DNA from: Calditrichia bacterium
GTDB taxonomy: Bacteria; Calditrichota; Calditrichia; RBG-13-44-9; J042
Length of the DNA stretch: 7,016 bases
Assembly (NCBI GenBank): GCA_030430345.1
Contig: JAUIFT010000132.1
Location: forward strand, 1-7,016
Direction of reading: 5' to 3'
Part shown: in pieces, positions 1 through 6,642 of the stretch
How the letters are laid out: each line of letters begins with the position of its first letter
Position numbering within the stretch: the stretch's first letter is position 1
Position numbers and translations under genes: made by a program
The notes under the pieces: generated by a model
Databases searched by the model: none
What the model was told of the DNA's origin: nothing
What the model saw: the letters and a program-made list of their open reading frames with translations, nothing else

Positions 1-287
1 AAAATATGTTGCGGGCGCTAAGCAGGGGCGACTACAATCGGACTGCCGAAGAAATGCTCAATTCCCTCTGGGCCGAGCAGGTTGGTAAACGGGCGCAAAC
101 ACTCGCGACGATGATGCGCTTCAGTATGCCGTTTGAGCAGGCGGTAAATCAAACCGGGGGGCAGGCCTTTCAACCAACGAGAACGAATGGTGGCAGCAGT
201 AATCAGGGCAACAACGACCGGGATCGCGGAGAGAGCGACCGCGACAGCTTCGATGAAGAAAGATTCCGGGATCGCGATGAGCGATAG
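1..287 (+). CDS. 3' end of a probable GH24 (T4-type) lysozyme-like gene, 5' truncated by the window
   Basis: The reading frame is open from base 3 and ends at TAG 285-287. A methionine at base 6 is probably internal, because the residues after it look like the end of a domain rather than its beginning. The first 35 or so residues, with the pattern D-Y-x-x-x-A-E-E-M-L-x-S-x-W-x-x-Q-V-G-x-R-A-x-x-L, match what I know of the C-terminal helices of T4-type muramidases (glycoside hydrolase family 24), which cleave the glycan strand of peptidoglycan. The catalytic Glu would lie upstream of the window and cannot be checked. After the helices comes a tail of about 50 residues, first Gln/Asn/Gly/Ser-rich and then dominated by Asp, Arg and Glu, which looks disordered. 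The gene converges on the minus-strand peptidase gene with a 49-base gap. A host-encoded or prophage-derived lysozyme are both possible; no other phage gene is visible. The family call rests on a short segment. Confidence 0.55.
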   Translation, partial: NMLRALSRGDYNRTAEEMLNSLWAEQVGKRAQTLATMMRFSMPFEQAVNQTGGQAFQPTRTNGGSSNQGNNDRDRGESDRDSFDEERFRDRDER

Positions 288-289
288 TT

Positions 290-315
290 AAAATAACACT
301 ATGATCAATTGTTAT
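290..315 (-). terminator. weak AT-rich hairpin with T-run, possible terminator of the peptidase gene
   Basis: Bases 293-298 (ATAACA) and 310-315 (TGTTAT) are perfect 6-base inverted arms around an 11-base loop. Read on the minus strand, downstream of the peptidase stop, the hairpin is followed at once by TTTT. It sits in the 49-base gap between two convergent genes, where a terminator is expected. The stem has only one G:C pair and the T-run is short, so this is a weak candidate. Confidence 0.22.
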
Positions 316-336
316 GACTGACAACTCTGAACCTAC

Positions 337-2112
337 CTACCGTCTAATCCAGATATTATTTTTCCGGTTCGTCTCAAATTCCAGCTTTACCTGGGGGTCG
401 ATAACTATTTTATTGATCGGTGCTTGGATGTCAACATCGACCGGGAAGATTGTTTGCAGGCCGTCCCAACGGAGTGTGCGAACTTCCCCATTGGCATTTG
501 TTAAAGCGACATCGACCGGGAAATGATAATTACCGTTCCGCATCAGTAAAACCTGTCCGTTGCCATTTTCTCTAAAAGAATAATCGAGCGAATCGCTGGT
601 TGAGAAAAACCGCTCAGCCAGCGTCTGGTATTCACCCCCGGTGACGGCGCCGAAAATGCTGAAAAAATGTTCCGGACGCGGGTGGCGAAATTGCCAGGTC
701 TGGAAGAAACGGCGGATGACTTCAGTCATCGCTGCTTCGCCAAGCACATTGTCGATGGTATAGAAAAACAGTTTCGGCTTTACATAACTCCCGACATAAT
801 ATTCCCGAAAGGTGGGGTAGCGGTTGGCGCTAAGCAAAATTGGAAGGTTGGCCGGGTTTGCCAGGTAAAGGTTTTTGCGAAAATCCCGCACCGGCAGGGG
901 ATTGCCCTGTAAATCCGGCTGCATAATCGGACCATAGGCCGCTTCGAATGCTTTCGCGGTAATGTACTCGGTGAGGCCTTCATCCATCCAGGCGGCGGCG
1001 AATTCGTTATTGGCGCTCATCCCGTAAAACCACTGGTGGGCAAATTCATGAATCGTTAATCGTTCCGGAAAGCGGTTGTTTGCTGGCTGGGGCGCTTTTG
1101 GCGCTGGCGGATTGCTGTAGCCATCAAAATTGCCGGTAAGAAAAAGCGTGGGATATTCCATAACCGTGGAAAAAACCGGCGTGTCGAGAATCGTTAGCTG
1201 CGGGTAAGGATAGCGGCCATAGTGGCTCTCGAAGTACCTGTGGGAAGATTTGACCGCATGGAGAATTCTCTCAGCGAGCGCATTTTCATGGCCGGGCAGT
1301 AACAACAGGCGGATCTTCATATTACCGGAAGTAGTTTCCCGAACGATATAATCCGGATTTGCACCCCAGGCAAAATCATGAACATCTTCAGCATAATATT
1401 GCAGGATCTTTCGTTGATCGTCATGCTCGGCAGTTTCCTGCAAAGTACCGCTCGCGCCGACAACCCAGTTTGCCGGCACAGTCAGTCGTACCCGATAGGT
1501 TCCGAAATCCGCAAAAAATTCCGAGTTTCCATGATATTGATGACACTGCCAGCCGGCATTGCTAAAAACGCCAATTTTTGGATACCATTGTGCCGCCATG
1601 GTAAAATTACCGAGATAGCCGGCACGTTCCACCAGGGCGGGGAGCTTGGTGGTGAATGTGTACTTAAGCTCAACGGTCTCCCCGGGCCGTAGCGGTTGGG
1701 AAAGCATTATTCGCGCGACGGTACTGTCATTTGGATTGTCATCTTCCGGCTGAATAAAATGCAGCTGATCGTGAATATCCGGTCCATCATTTAGCTGTAG
1801 CCGCTCAATGCGGACGAATCCCCAATTGCCATCAAGCGTTGCCGGCACCTCGCCATAATCCCGCAAGAAAGTGGTCTGCGGGTTGGCAAAGGCATTCATA
1901 TACATATGGAAGCGCAACTCCCGGGCAGGAATGTTGGCGGCATTCTTCCAGCTCAGCACGGCCGTTCCACGGAATTGCTGTGATTCCGGAAAATATTCAC
2001 CGCTAATATCATAGTTGGCTGTTCGTGGGGAAAGCGGCTGCGAACTTGCCGTTTCCTGGCTAAAAAGAAACTGGGCTAAAATACCACAAAGTAATAGAAC
2101 GATCAGGCGCAT
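337..2112 (-). CDS. secreted M1-family zinc metallopeptidase (aminopeptidase-like)
   Basis: A 591-residue protein with an N-terminal Sec signal peptide (hydrophobic core about residues 3-18, cleavage probably near 18-25), so it should act in the periplasm or outside the cell. Known M1 gluzincins bind one zinc and remove N-terminal residues from peptides. The full zinc site is present: H355-E-F-A-H359, then 18 residues, then E378 in W-M-D-E-G-L-T-E. E356 is the expected general base. M318-E319-Y320-P321 occupies the place of the GxMEN motif, so the Glu that recognises the free amino terminus is kept. Y443 is the likely transition-state Tyr. The order is an N-terminal beta domain (about 30-240), the catalytic thermolysin-like domain (about 245-500) and a short C-terminal beta domain (about 505-591) ending in an N-N motif. 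The large helical C-terminal domain of PepN or ERAP enzymes is absent, which is usual for short bacterial members. The ATG is preceded by AGGCAGGA (2118-2125) at 5 bases. The gene follows the HAD gene by 17 bases, so the two are probably co-transcribed. Its natural substrate cannot be read from sequence. Confidence 0.93.
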   Translation of the reverse strand: MRLIVLLLCGILAQFLFSQETASSQPLSPRTANYDISGEYFPESQQFRGTAVLSWKNAANIPARELRFHMYMNAFANPQTTFLRDYGEVPATLDGNWGFVRIERLQLNDGPDIHDQLHFIQPEDDNPNDSTVARIMLSQPLRPGETVELKYTFTTKLPALVERAGYLGNFTMAAQWYPKIGVFSNAGWQCHQYHGNSEFFADFGTYRVRLTVPANWVVGASGTLQETAEHDDQRKILQYYAEDVHDFAWGANPDYIVRETTSGNMKIRLLLLPGHENALAERILHAVKSSHRYFESHYGRYPYPQLTILDTPVFSTVMEYPTLFLTGNFDGYSNPPAPKAPQPANNRFPERLTIHEFAHQWFYGMSANNEFAAAWMDEGLTEYITAKAFEAAYGPIMQPDLQGNPLPVRDFRKNLYLANPANLPILLSANRYPTFREYYVGSYVKPKLFFYTIDNVLGEAAMTEVIRRFFQTWQFRHPRPEHFFSIFGAVTGGEYQTLAERFFSTSDSLDYSFRENGNGQVLLMRNGNYHFPVDVALTNANGEVRTLRWDGLQTIFPVDVDIQAPINKIVIDPQVKLEFETNRKNNIWIRR

Positions 2113-2117
2113 ATTTA

Positions 2118-2125
2118 TCCTGCCT
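2118..2125 (-). promoter_or_regulatory. ribosome binding site of the M1 peptidase gene
   Basis: On the minus strand AGGCAGGA lies 5 bases before the ATG at 2112-2110. It falls inside the 17-base gap between the HAD stop codon and this start. It supports the chosen start and translation from a shared HAD-peptidase mRNA. Confidence 0.7.
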
Positions 2126-2129
2126 TTGT

Positions 2130-2738
2130 TTAAAGAATTTTCGCTGCTTCTAGATCCTTGCGCAGCTGTTGCGGCGATTGGAAGTGAATGCCGGTAAATC
2201 CAAGGGATCTGGCAGTAACAACATTATCATAACTATCATCGATGAACAGGCATTCATTGGCCTGGCGATCAATGCGTTTTAGCAATGTGTGATAAATTTC
2301 CGGGGCAGGCTTCAACTGCTTCTCTTCTCCGGAAAGCACAATTTCCTCAAACCAGCCAAAGAACTCATAGGAATCTTTTACCAGGGGAAATGTTTCCGCA
2401 GACCAGTTGCTTAGCGCAGCAATGTAGTATCCGGCATCTTTTAATTCCCGAAAGATTTCTACAGTGTCATCGTGGGCACCGTGGATCATCTCCAGCCAGC
2501 GGCCATAGAAGGCGCGGATATACGGGTCGAACTCTGGGAATTCCGCCAGTTTCTCAGCCGTTGCCTGGGCCAGCGGATAACCGCCATCCTGGCGGGAATT
2601 CCACTCGGACGTACAAATATTCTTCAGAAAATATTCGATGTCCGCTTCATCATTAAACATCTTCCGAAAGAGGTAGCGCGGATCCCAGTCGATTAATACC
2701 CCGCCGAGGTCAAACACAATTGTTTTATCCAGATTCAT
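2130..2738 (-). CDS. HAD superfamily (subfamily IA, YihX-like) hydrolase, probable phosphatase
   Basis: A 202-residue cytoplasmic protein of normal length for a HAD-IA phosphatase. Motif I is F9-D10-L-G-G-V-L, with D10 as the expected nucleophile. Motif II is S110-N in A-L-S-N-W-S, motif III is K143 in L-K-P-A-P-E, and motif IV is D167-D168 with D171-N172 in F-I-D-D-S-Y-D-N. A helical C1 cap occupies about residues 18-90. The second Asp of the classical DxD motif I is Gly here, as in the branch that contains E. coli YihX, a glucose-1-phosphate phosphatase. The protein therefore fits the 'variant 3' HAD-IA group; a haloacid dehalogenase or epoxide hydrolase label would be less well supported. 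The substrate is unknown; sugar phosphates are a family-based guess. The ATG is preceded by AAGGGA (2744-2749) at 5 bases, and a TATATT box lies a little further upstream without a good -35. It is the first gene of a likely two-gene unit with the secreted peptidase, a pairing with no obvious metabolic logic. Confidence 0.9.
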   Translation of the reverse strand: MNLDKTIVFDLGGVLIDWDPRYLFRKMFNDEADIEYFLKNICTSEWNSRQDGGYPLAQATAEKLAEFPEFDPYIRAFYGRWLEMIHGAHDDTVEIFRELKDAGYYIAALSNWSAETFPLVKDSYEFFGWFEEIVLSGEEKQLKPAPEIYHTLLKRIDRQANECLFIDDSYDNVVTARSLGFTGIHFQSPQQLRKDLEAAKIL

Positions 2739-2743
2739 TCTTA

Positions 2744-2749
2744 TCCCTT
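2744..2749 (-). promoter_or_regulatory. ribosome binding site of the HAD hydrolase gene
   Basis: AAGGGA on the minus strand, 5 bases before the ATG at 2738-2736. It agrees with the start implied by motif I lying at residue 10, the usual place in HAD-IA proteins. Confidence 0.6.
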
Positions 2750-2786
2750 ATGCTAATATATATTTGTTGTCACTCTTTGGTCGGGT

Positions 2787-2816
2787 AATATCAGAAAATA
2801 TGAGAAGATATCAAAT
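2787..2816. repeat. three near-identical 10-base AT-rich tandem units upstream of the HAD gene
   Basis: Bases 2787-2796, 2797-2806 and 2807-2816 read AATATCAGAA, AATATGAGAA and GATATCAAAT. The first two differ at one position and the third is more diverged. The period is about one helical turn, so each unit would face the same side of the DNA. The block lies about 50-80 bases upstream of the HAD start, in the gap after the kinase gene. It may be a binding or bent-DNA element, or chance in AT-rich sequence. Confidence 0.3.
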
Positions 2817-2922
2817 CGCCAAATCAGTGATTTTTTGCTCATTAAAATTAAGTCGATATCCTGACAGCATGTGCCTGTAAGTTATTATAATCATTGATGC
2901 GTAAAATAGCTGTTTGGGAATA

Positions 2923-5900
2923 TTAAACTGTTGGGGTGTTGCTGGTTGGGGCATTTACTGTTTCGGAAGAAATTAATTCCTCTATCGCGGCAAGGAGGTG
3001 GGTGCGTTTCACCGGTTTGGTGATATAGCCATCCATACCGGCATCCAGGCAACGCTCCTTGTCTCCCTTAACAGCATTCGCGGTAAGCGCGATAATCGGC
3101 ACGTGGCCCCCGTTTTTCTCTTCATAGCGGCGAATTTGCCCGGTGGTTTCCAGGCCGTCCATTTCCGGCATTTGCACGTCCATCAAAATCAGGTCGTAGC
3201 GAATGCGTTCTATTGCCTGCAATACTTCTTTGCCGTTCGCAGCGACATCCACATTAAAACCGCTCTTTTCCAGGAGCCGCTGGGCAAATTTCTGATTAAC
3301 GATGTTATCTTCCGCGACCAGAATCCGATATCGTTTTTCCGGCGCGTTTTCGTTGCTCTTAGCGCCTTCACCTTGCGGGTCATGTAATTCTGCTTCATTG
3401 TTCATGGCATAAATAATGGTTTGTAACAGGCGTTCGCTGCGCAGCGGCTTGGGAAGAATGGCGTAAATGCCCAGGGTGCTTTGCTCTGTTTGAGTCATGT
3501 GAAAACCAAGCGGGCTGATCAGAATCACCCGGGTCTCGCTAAGTGCATCGATTTCCATAATGTCTTCGACGGTGCTACGCCCATCTTTTTCGGGCATATC
3601 CTGGTCCAGTAAAACCAGCTGAAAAGGCGCCTCGTTCCGATAACCCTGTTTCAGCTTTTCCAGTGCCGCTTTGCCGCTGTTCGCACCGTCGGTTTTTGCA
3701 GAAAATTTTTCTAATAATTCCTGAAGAATTCGCCGGGAGTTATTGTTGTCGTCGACCACCAGGATGGGAACATCCCGCAGTGCAGCGCTGTATTGCTGGG
3801 ATTTCTGGACTTCTACCTTGGGTTCCGGTGCGAGGGCCAGTCGGGCGGTAAACCAGAAGGTTGTTCCTTTCCCGGGAACGCTTTCCACACCAATCTCCCC
3901 ACCCATAAGATCCACTAGCTGTTTGGAGATTGCCAATCCAAGACCGGTGCCCCCGTAGCGCCGTGTCGTGGAGGTATCTGCCTGGGTAAAATGCTCGAAA
4001 ATAATCGTTTCCTTTTCTTTCGGGATACCAATGCCGGTATCCTTTACGGCGAAGCGAATTAATTGCCCATTCTCTTTGCCATTATTTTCCTGCTGCACCG
4101 GTTCCGGCATCCGTTGGCAGTGGAGGGTAATTTCGCCCGATTGGGTAAACTTGATGGCATTCCCAATAAAATTGAGGAGAATCTGGCGGATACGCGAGGG
4201 ATCACCTTTGAGGTAAGAAGGCATTTCATGATCGATATCTACCAGCAACTCCAGCCCTTTTTCCTGGGCCTTGTGGGCGAGCAGGTCGGCAGTATTCTCC
4301 AACATGCGGAACAGGCTGAAATTAATAATTTCCAACTCCAGTTTGCCGGCCTCAATTTTGGAAAAGTCCAGAATATTGTTGATCAAATCCAGCAATGCTT
4401 CCGCGCTGTGTTGAACATTGGTCGCATACTCGTGCTGTTCCCGGGAGAGCTTGGTATCCAGCATCAGGCGGTTCATTCCGATGACGCCGTTGAGCGGCGT
4501 GCGGATTTCGTGACTCATATTCGCGAGAAAATCACTCTTGGCCTGGCTGGCGCTCTCGGCGGTTTCCTTGGCGGCCTGGAGCTGACTTTCCGCTTCCCGC
4601 CGTTCGGTAATGTCGATAGAGAGCCCGAGAATATTCACCTGGCCGCCCGGTTCAAATAACGGCCGTTTGATCGTCTGGAACCAACGCACCTGACCGTTTG
4701 GCCGGGTATAAGGCGCTTCGCTAATAACTTCGGAGAGATTCTCCAGCACTTCCTGATCTGCCAGATGGCTGGTTTGATATTCCTCCGGGTTGATGTACAT
4801 GTTCTGAGCGCTGCTGCCTTCCAACTCACGAACCGTCGAATCGAAAAGGTCTGCAACCGCCTGATTCACCAGCAGAAAATTGCCAAGCGCATCCTTTACA
4901 TAAATCAGATTTGGCGTTGTATCAATAACCAGGCGAATAAACTCCTGCTGCTTTTTCAGACGGGTTTCCGCCTGTTTGCGGGTGGTAATATCCCGCATGA
5001 TAATCAGTAAATTATTCTGCCCGGATGCTTTGATCATATTCATCTTAACACTGACCGCGCTTTTTTCGCCGGTATGATCACTGACTTCGCTTTCGAATTC
5101 GATGACTTGTTTCTGACGAAGCAGCTTCAGCAAAATTTCCGGAGTATAATCTTTCAGGGCGAGATATTTCGTAATGCTTTTGCCGGGCAATGCGCCGATA
5201 AACTCCGATAAAAGGACATGCGCCGCCGGGTTTGCTTCCTGAACATAAAGGCTCATATCGCAGAGAAAGATCGCATCGTCAGCACCTTTGTAAATTGAGC
5301 GAAAGCGCCGTTCGGTTTCCGTGAGGCGGCGGGTGCGCTTTTTGATTATGGTGCGCAAGGTGAATGCCCAGATACCGGCAACCGCCATAAAAAACAGGGC
5401 AATCGCGAGCGCCTGCGTATAAAAGGAACGGGTAAAGCCAATGACGCGGATATCTTCCGGGTAACGGGGGTAAAGTTCATAATTCTCATCGAAGGGGGCT
5501 TCCCGGTCAAATTGCCCCAACACTCCGGTAATATTGAGGTTATCACCAATGTCATAATCCTGAAAGCTGATTCGGGTGCTTCGCTGCGTCGCTGCAAAAA
5601 CGTTGATTTGGCTTTCCGCTTCATCAGAAAGGCGAATGCTGATATATTCCCCATAGGAACGCCGCCACTTTTTGACGATTTTTCCTTCAATGCTGATGAG
5701 CATCCCTTCCAAAGCTTCCATGTTAGTAGTTTGCGCCACTACTATCGGGCGTTGAAAGCGGGATTTGATTGGCACCACCTGGTAAGTTGCATTAGCGAGG
5801 AAGGTGACGCCATCATATTGGGCAATAGTGCCGCTGGCGACGAGACTGTCACCCTCATAAACCGGCGTGCCGATGGAATCGCTAAACAATTCAATTCCGG

Positions 5901-6180
5901 CAACGCCGCTCTGGATGAAGACTGATAATCTTTCCGATTGCAATATACCGGTCCCCACAGTGGCGCGGCCACTGACAATGGCCGGAATGCCTAAATTATC
6001 CGGCACATAATTGCTATCGCTGTCTATGCGGGCATTTTCAATGGAAATGACGTCGTTGGGAAGGATTTCCTGCGGCAACACATTACTGGTGAATAACATC
6101 AGTAATACGACACCTGCACAAGCCAATGAGACAGGCTTTTGAAAGAAAGAATGTCGGTTGCCGGGAATATTTCGTCGCAT
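2923..6180 (-). CDS. hybrid sensor histidine kinase: outer OB-like domains, TM, PAS-PAS-HisKA-HATPase-REC-REC
   Basis: A 1085-residue membrane-bound hybrid histidine kinase. In order: signal peptide or first membrane helix (about 17-36); an outer region (about 40-248) of alternating beta strands that looks like two OB-type barrels; a membrane helix (about 254-276); a basic linker; PAS 1 (about 290-400); PAS 2 (about 411-527); a short coiled coil; HisKA with phospho-acceptor H557 in [10 protein letters not shown]; HATPase with N-box N670/N674, G1 D714-x-G-x-G, F-box near 728-735 and G2 G743-G-T-G-L-G-L; REC 1 (about 803-925: D810, D811, phospho-acceptor D859, S889, K911); and REC 2 (about 950-1070: E957, D958, D1001, T1033, K1055). 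All catalytic residues are present, so an active kinase is expected. There is no Hpt and no DNA-binding domain, so phosphate must pass to a separate partner. The start is well bounded: an in-frame stop lies at 6198-6196 with no ATG, GTG or TTG between, and the signal follows directly. No Shine-Dalgarno is visible, only an AT-rich leader. It is transcribed away from the TAXI receptor gene. The stimulus is not readable from sequence. Confidence 0.95.
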   Translation of the reverse strand: MRRNIPGNRHSFFQKPVSLACAGVVLLMLFTSNVLPQEILPNDVISIENARIDSDSNYVPDNLGIPAIVSGRATVGTGILQSERLSVFIQSGVAGIELFSDSIGTPVYEGDSLVASGTIAQYDGVTFLANATYQVVPIKSRFQRPIVVAQTTNMEALEGMLISIEGKIVKKWRRSYGEYISIRLSDEAESQINVFAATQRSTRISFQDYDIGDNLNITGVLGQFDREAPFDENYELYPRYPEDIRVIGFTRSFYTQALAIALFFMAVAGIWAFTLRTIIKKRTRRLTETERRFRSIYKGADDAIFLCDMSLYVQEANPAAHVLLSEFIGALPGKSITKYLALKDYTPEILLKLLRQKQVIEFESEVSDHTGEKSAVSVKMNMIKASGQNNLLIIMRDITTRKQAETRLKKQQEFIRLVIDTTPNLIYVKDALGNFLLVNQAVADLFDSTVRELEGSSAQNMYINPEEYQTSHLADQEVLENLSEVISEAPYTRPNGQVRWFQTIKRPLFEPGGQVNILGLSIDITERREAESQLQAAKETAESASQAKSDFLANMSHEIRTPLNGVIGMNRLMLDTKLSREQHEYATNVQHSAEALLDLINNILDFSKIEAGKLELEIINFSLFRMLENTADLLAHKAQEKGLELLVDIDHEMPSYLKGDPSRIRQILLNFIGNAIKFTQSGEITLHCQRMPEPVQQENNGKENGQLIRFAVKDTGIGIPKEKETIIFEHFTQADTSTTRRYGGTGLGLAISKQLVDLMGGEIGVESVPGKGTTFWFTARLALAPEPKVEVQKSQQYSAALRDVPILVVDDNNNSRRILQELLEKFSAKTDGANSGKAALEKLKQGYRNEAPFQLVLLDQDMPEKDGRSTVEDIMEIDALSETRVILISPLGFHMTQTEQSTLGIYAILPKPLRSERLLQTIIYAMNNEAELHDPQGEGAKSNENAPEKRYRILVAEDNIVNQKFAQRLLEKSGFNVDVAANGKEVLQAIERIRYDLILMDVQMPEMDGLETTGQIRRYEEKNGGHVPIIALTANAVKGDKERCLDAGMDGYITKPVKRTHLLAAIEELISSETVNAPTSNTPTV

Positions 6181-6252
6181 AATTAAACTATATTGTTAAA
6201 GCACTTTTTGGTTATTCTTCTTGCAAGCAAGGTGAAGCTACTGCGGTAAAAT

Positions 6253-6420
6253 ATGAAAGATTGTGCTACCTTTGAAGTGATTCGAAATCAAAAACCCGGG
6301 AAAATCAACTTAAGATACATATTATTACATTCTGCATTAAATATCATCTTTTTTTTAATTTACTCTATTGAAAAATGCATTTCTTTGATAAACAACCGGA
6401 AAGCGATTTTACTTTTTTAG
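6253..6420 (+). CDS. doubtful 55-residue reading frame with a hydrophobic segment
   Basis: ATG at 6253 is followed by 54 sense codons to TAG at 6418-6420. The product is basic and has a hydrophobic stretch at about residues 22-39 (Y-I-L-L-H-S, then I-I-F-F-L-I-Y), so it could be a single-pass membrane peptide. Against it: there is no good Shine-Dalgarno (AAGGTGA at 6229-6235 is 17 bases away), codon use is heavy in TTA, ATA and AAA unlike the neighbouring genes, and AT-rich DNA readily encodes hydrophobic chance peptides. It also overlaps the likely promoter zone of the kinase. I do not recognise a family. It is listed so that it can be compared with relatives, not as a confident gene. Confidence 0.15.
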   Translation: MKDCATFEVIRNQKPGKINLRYILLHSALNIIFFLIYSIEKCISLINNRKAILLF

Positions 6421-6500
6421 CGAGAGTGGGCTGAAACCTGAAAAAATAGCAAAATAATGGTGACCTTAAGAAGCTGATTAAAGCGTAATGTTGTTCACAA

Positions 6501-6524
6501 TTTGCAAATTTGCAAATTTGCAAA
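6501..6524. repeat. three exact tandem copies of the 8-base palindrome TTTGCAAA
   Basis: TTTGCAAA occurs at 6501-6508, 6509-6516 and 6517-6524 with no spacer. Each unit is its own reverse complement, so the 24-base block is symmetric as a whole. It lies about 45 bases before the -35-like element and about 120 bases before the start codon of the TAXI receptor gene. Its position suits a regulator-binding array; replication slippage producing a short repeat is the alternative. Confidence 0.75.
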
Positions 6525-6568
6525 TAGAGTGTGCATCGCTTCCCAATTTTTTCTCCACAACATTTCGA

Positions 6569-6600
6569 TTTGGATTAATCCGCCGGGTTGTTTATTTTTG
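6569..6600 (+). promoter_or_regulatory. candidate promoter of the TAXI receptor gene
   Basis: TTTG (6569-6572), a 20-base spacer and TATTTTTG (6593-6600) match the Bacteroidota-type pattern TTTG-N19-21-TAnnTTTG. The same bases also read as a weak sigma-70-type pair, TTGGAT (6570-6575), 17 bases, TATTTT (6593-6598). Transcription would begin near 6605-6608 and give a leader of about 35 bases. Both readings point to the same location, but the taxonomic signal is only suggestive. Confidence 0.4.
6572..6581. promoter_or_regulatory. perfect 10-base palindrome inside the candidate promoter spacer
   Basis: GGATTAATCC is a perfect palindrome. It starts on the last base of the -35-like element and lies in the spacer before the -10-like box, a usual place for a repressor site. 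A palindrome of this length can occur by chance in a few kilobases, so an operator role is inferred from position only. Confidence 0.25.
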
Positions 6601-6602
6601 CG

Positions 6603-6616
6603 TCGCGCCTGCGCGA
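6603..6616. promoter_or_regulatory. GC-rich inverted repeat at the predicted transcription start of the TAXI gene
   Basis: TCGCG (6603-6607) and CGCGA (6612-6616) are perfect arms around CCTG. The element stands out as GC-rich within an AT-rich leader. It covers the predicted transcription start and ends 12 bases before the ribosome binding site. It could be an operator or a 5' hairpin in the mRNA. No T-run follows, so an attenuator-type terminator is unlikely. Confidence 0.35.
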
Positions 6617-6628
6617 AAACTTTTACCG

Positions 6629-6635
6629 AAGGAGA
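6629..6635 (+). promoter_or_regulatory. ribosome binding site of the TAXI receptor gene
   Basis: AAGGAGA lies 7 bases before the ATG at 6643. It is the strongest Shine-Dalgarno in the window and fixes the start, which is followed directly by a lipoprotein signal sequence. Confidence 0.85.
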
Positions 6636-6642
6636 ATGATTC

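Larger units (their letters stand above)
6181..6642. other. 462-base AT-rich divergent intergenic region between the kinase and TAXI receptor genes
   Basis: This gap must hold the start signals for both divergent genes. On the kinase side the best promoter-like pair on the minus strand is TTCAAA (6271-6276) and TATTTT (6248-6253) with a 17-base spacer, which would give a leader of about 60 bases; this is weak. Near 6280-6420 the sequence is strongly AT-rich, with an 8-base T-run (6349-6356), and it holds a 55-codon reading frame that may be chance. On the receptor side lie the TTTGCAAA triplet, two further palindromes and a better promoter match, listed separately. I find no tRNA, riboswitch or mobile-element ends here. 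The length is generous for two divergent promoters and leaves room for regulator binding or a small RNA, neither of which I can demonstrate. Confidence 0.6.

Noticed and set aside
1..287. Prophage remnant because of the lysozyme-like gene
   Set aside because: Only a partial lysozyme-like domain is visible, with no holin, tail, integrase or repressor genes beside it. Cellular GH24-like enzymes exist, so a phage origin is not supported by this window.
337..2738. HAD plus M1 peptidase as a toxin or defence pair
   Set aside because: Both are intact, common housekeeping-type enzymes. The peptidase is secreted and the HAD protein is cytoplasmic, so close spacing alone does not suggest a joint system.
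2861..2881. Imperfect hairpin (CTGACAG / CTGTAAG) downstream of the kinase stop as a terminator
   Set aside because: The stem has 7 positions with one mismatch and no T-run follows on the minus strand within the expected distance. It may be chance.
4063..4659. Long plus-strand open frame (198 codons) opposite the kinase HisKA/HATPase region
   Set aside because: It is exactly antisense to strongly conserved kinase motifs (H-box, N-box), which are certainly coding. The antisense product shows no recognisable domain.
5512..5925. Plus-strand open frame of 137 codons opposite the kinase outer domain
   Set aside because: It lies wholly inside the kinase gene on the other strand, has no convincing ribosome binding site and no recognisable motif. 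The kinase frame is continuous here.
6501..6524. The TTTGCAAA repeats as a CRISPR array or attachment site
   Set aside because: The units are only 8 bases with no spacers, and no cas, integrase or transposase gene is present in the window.
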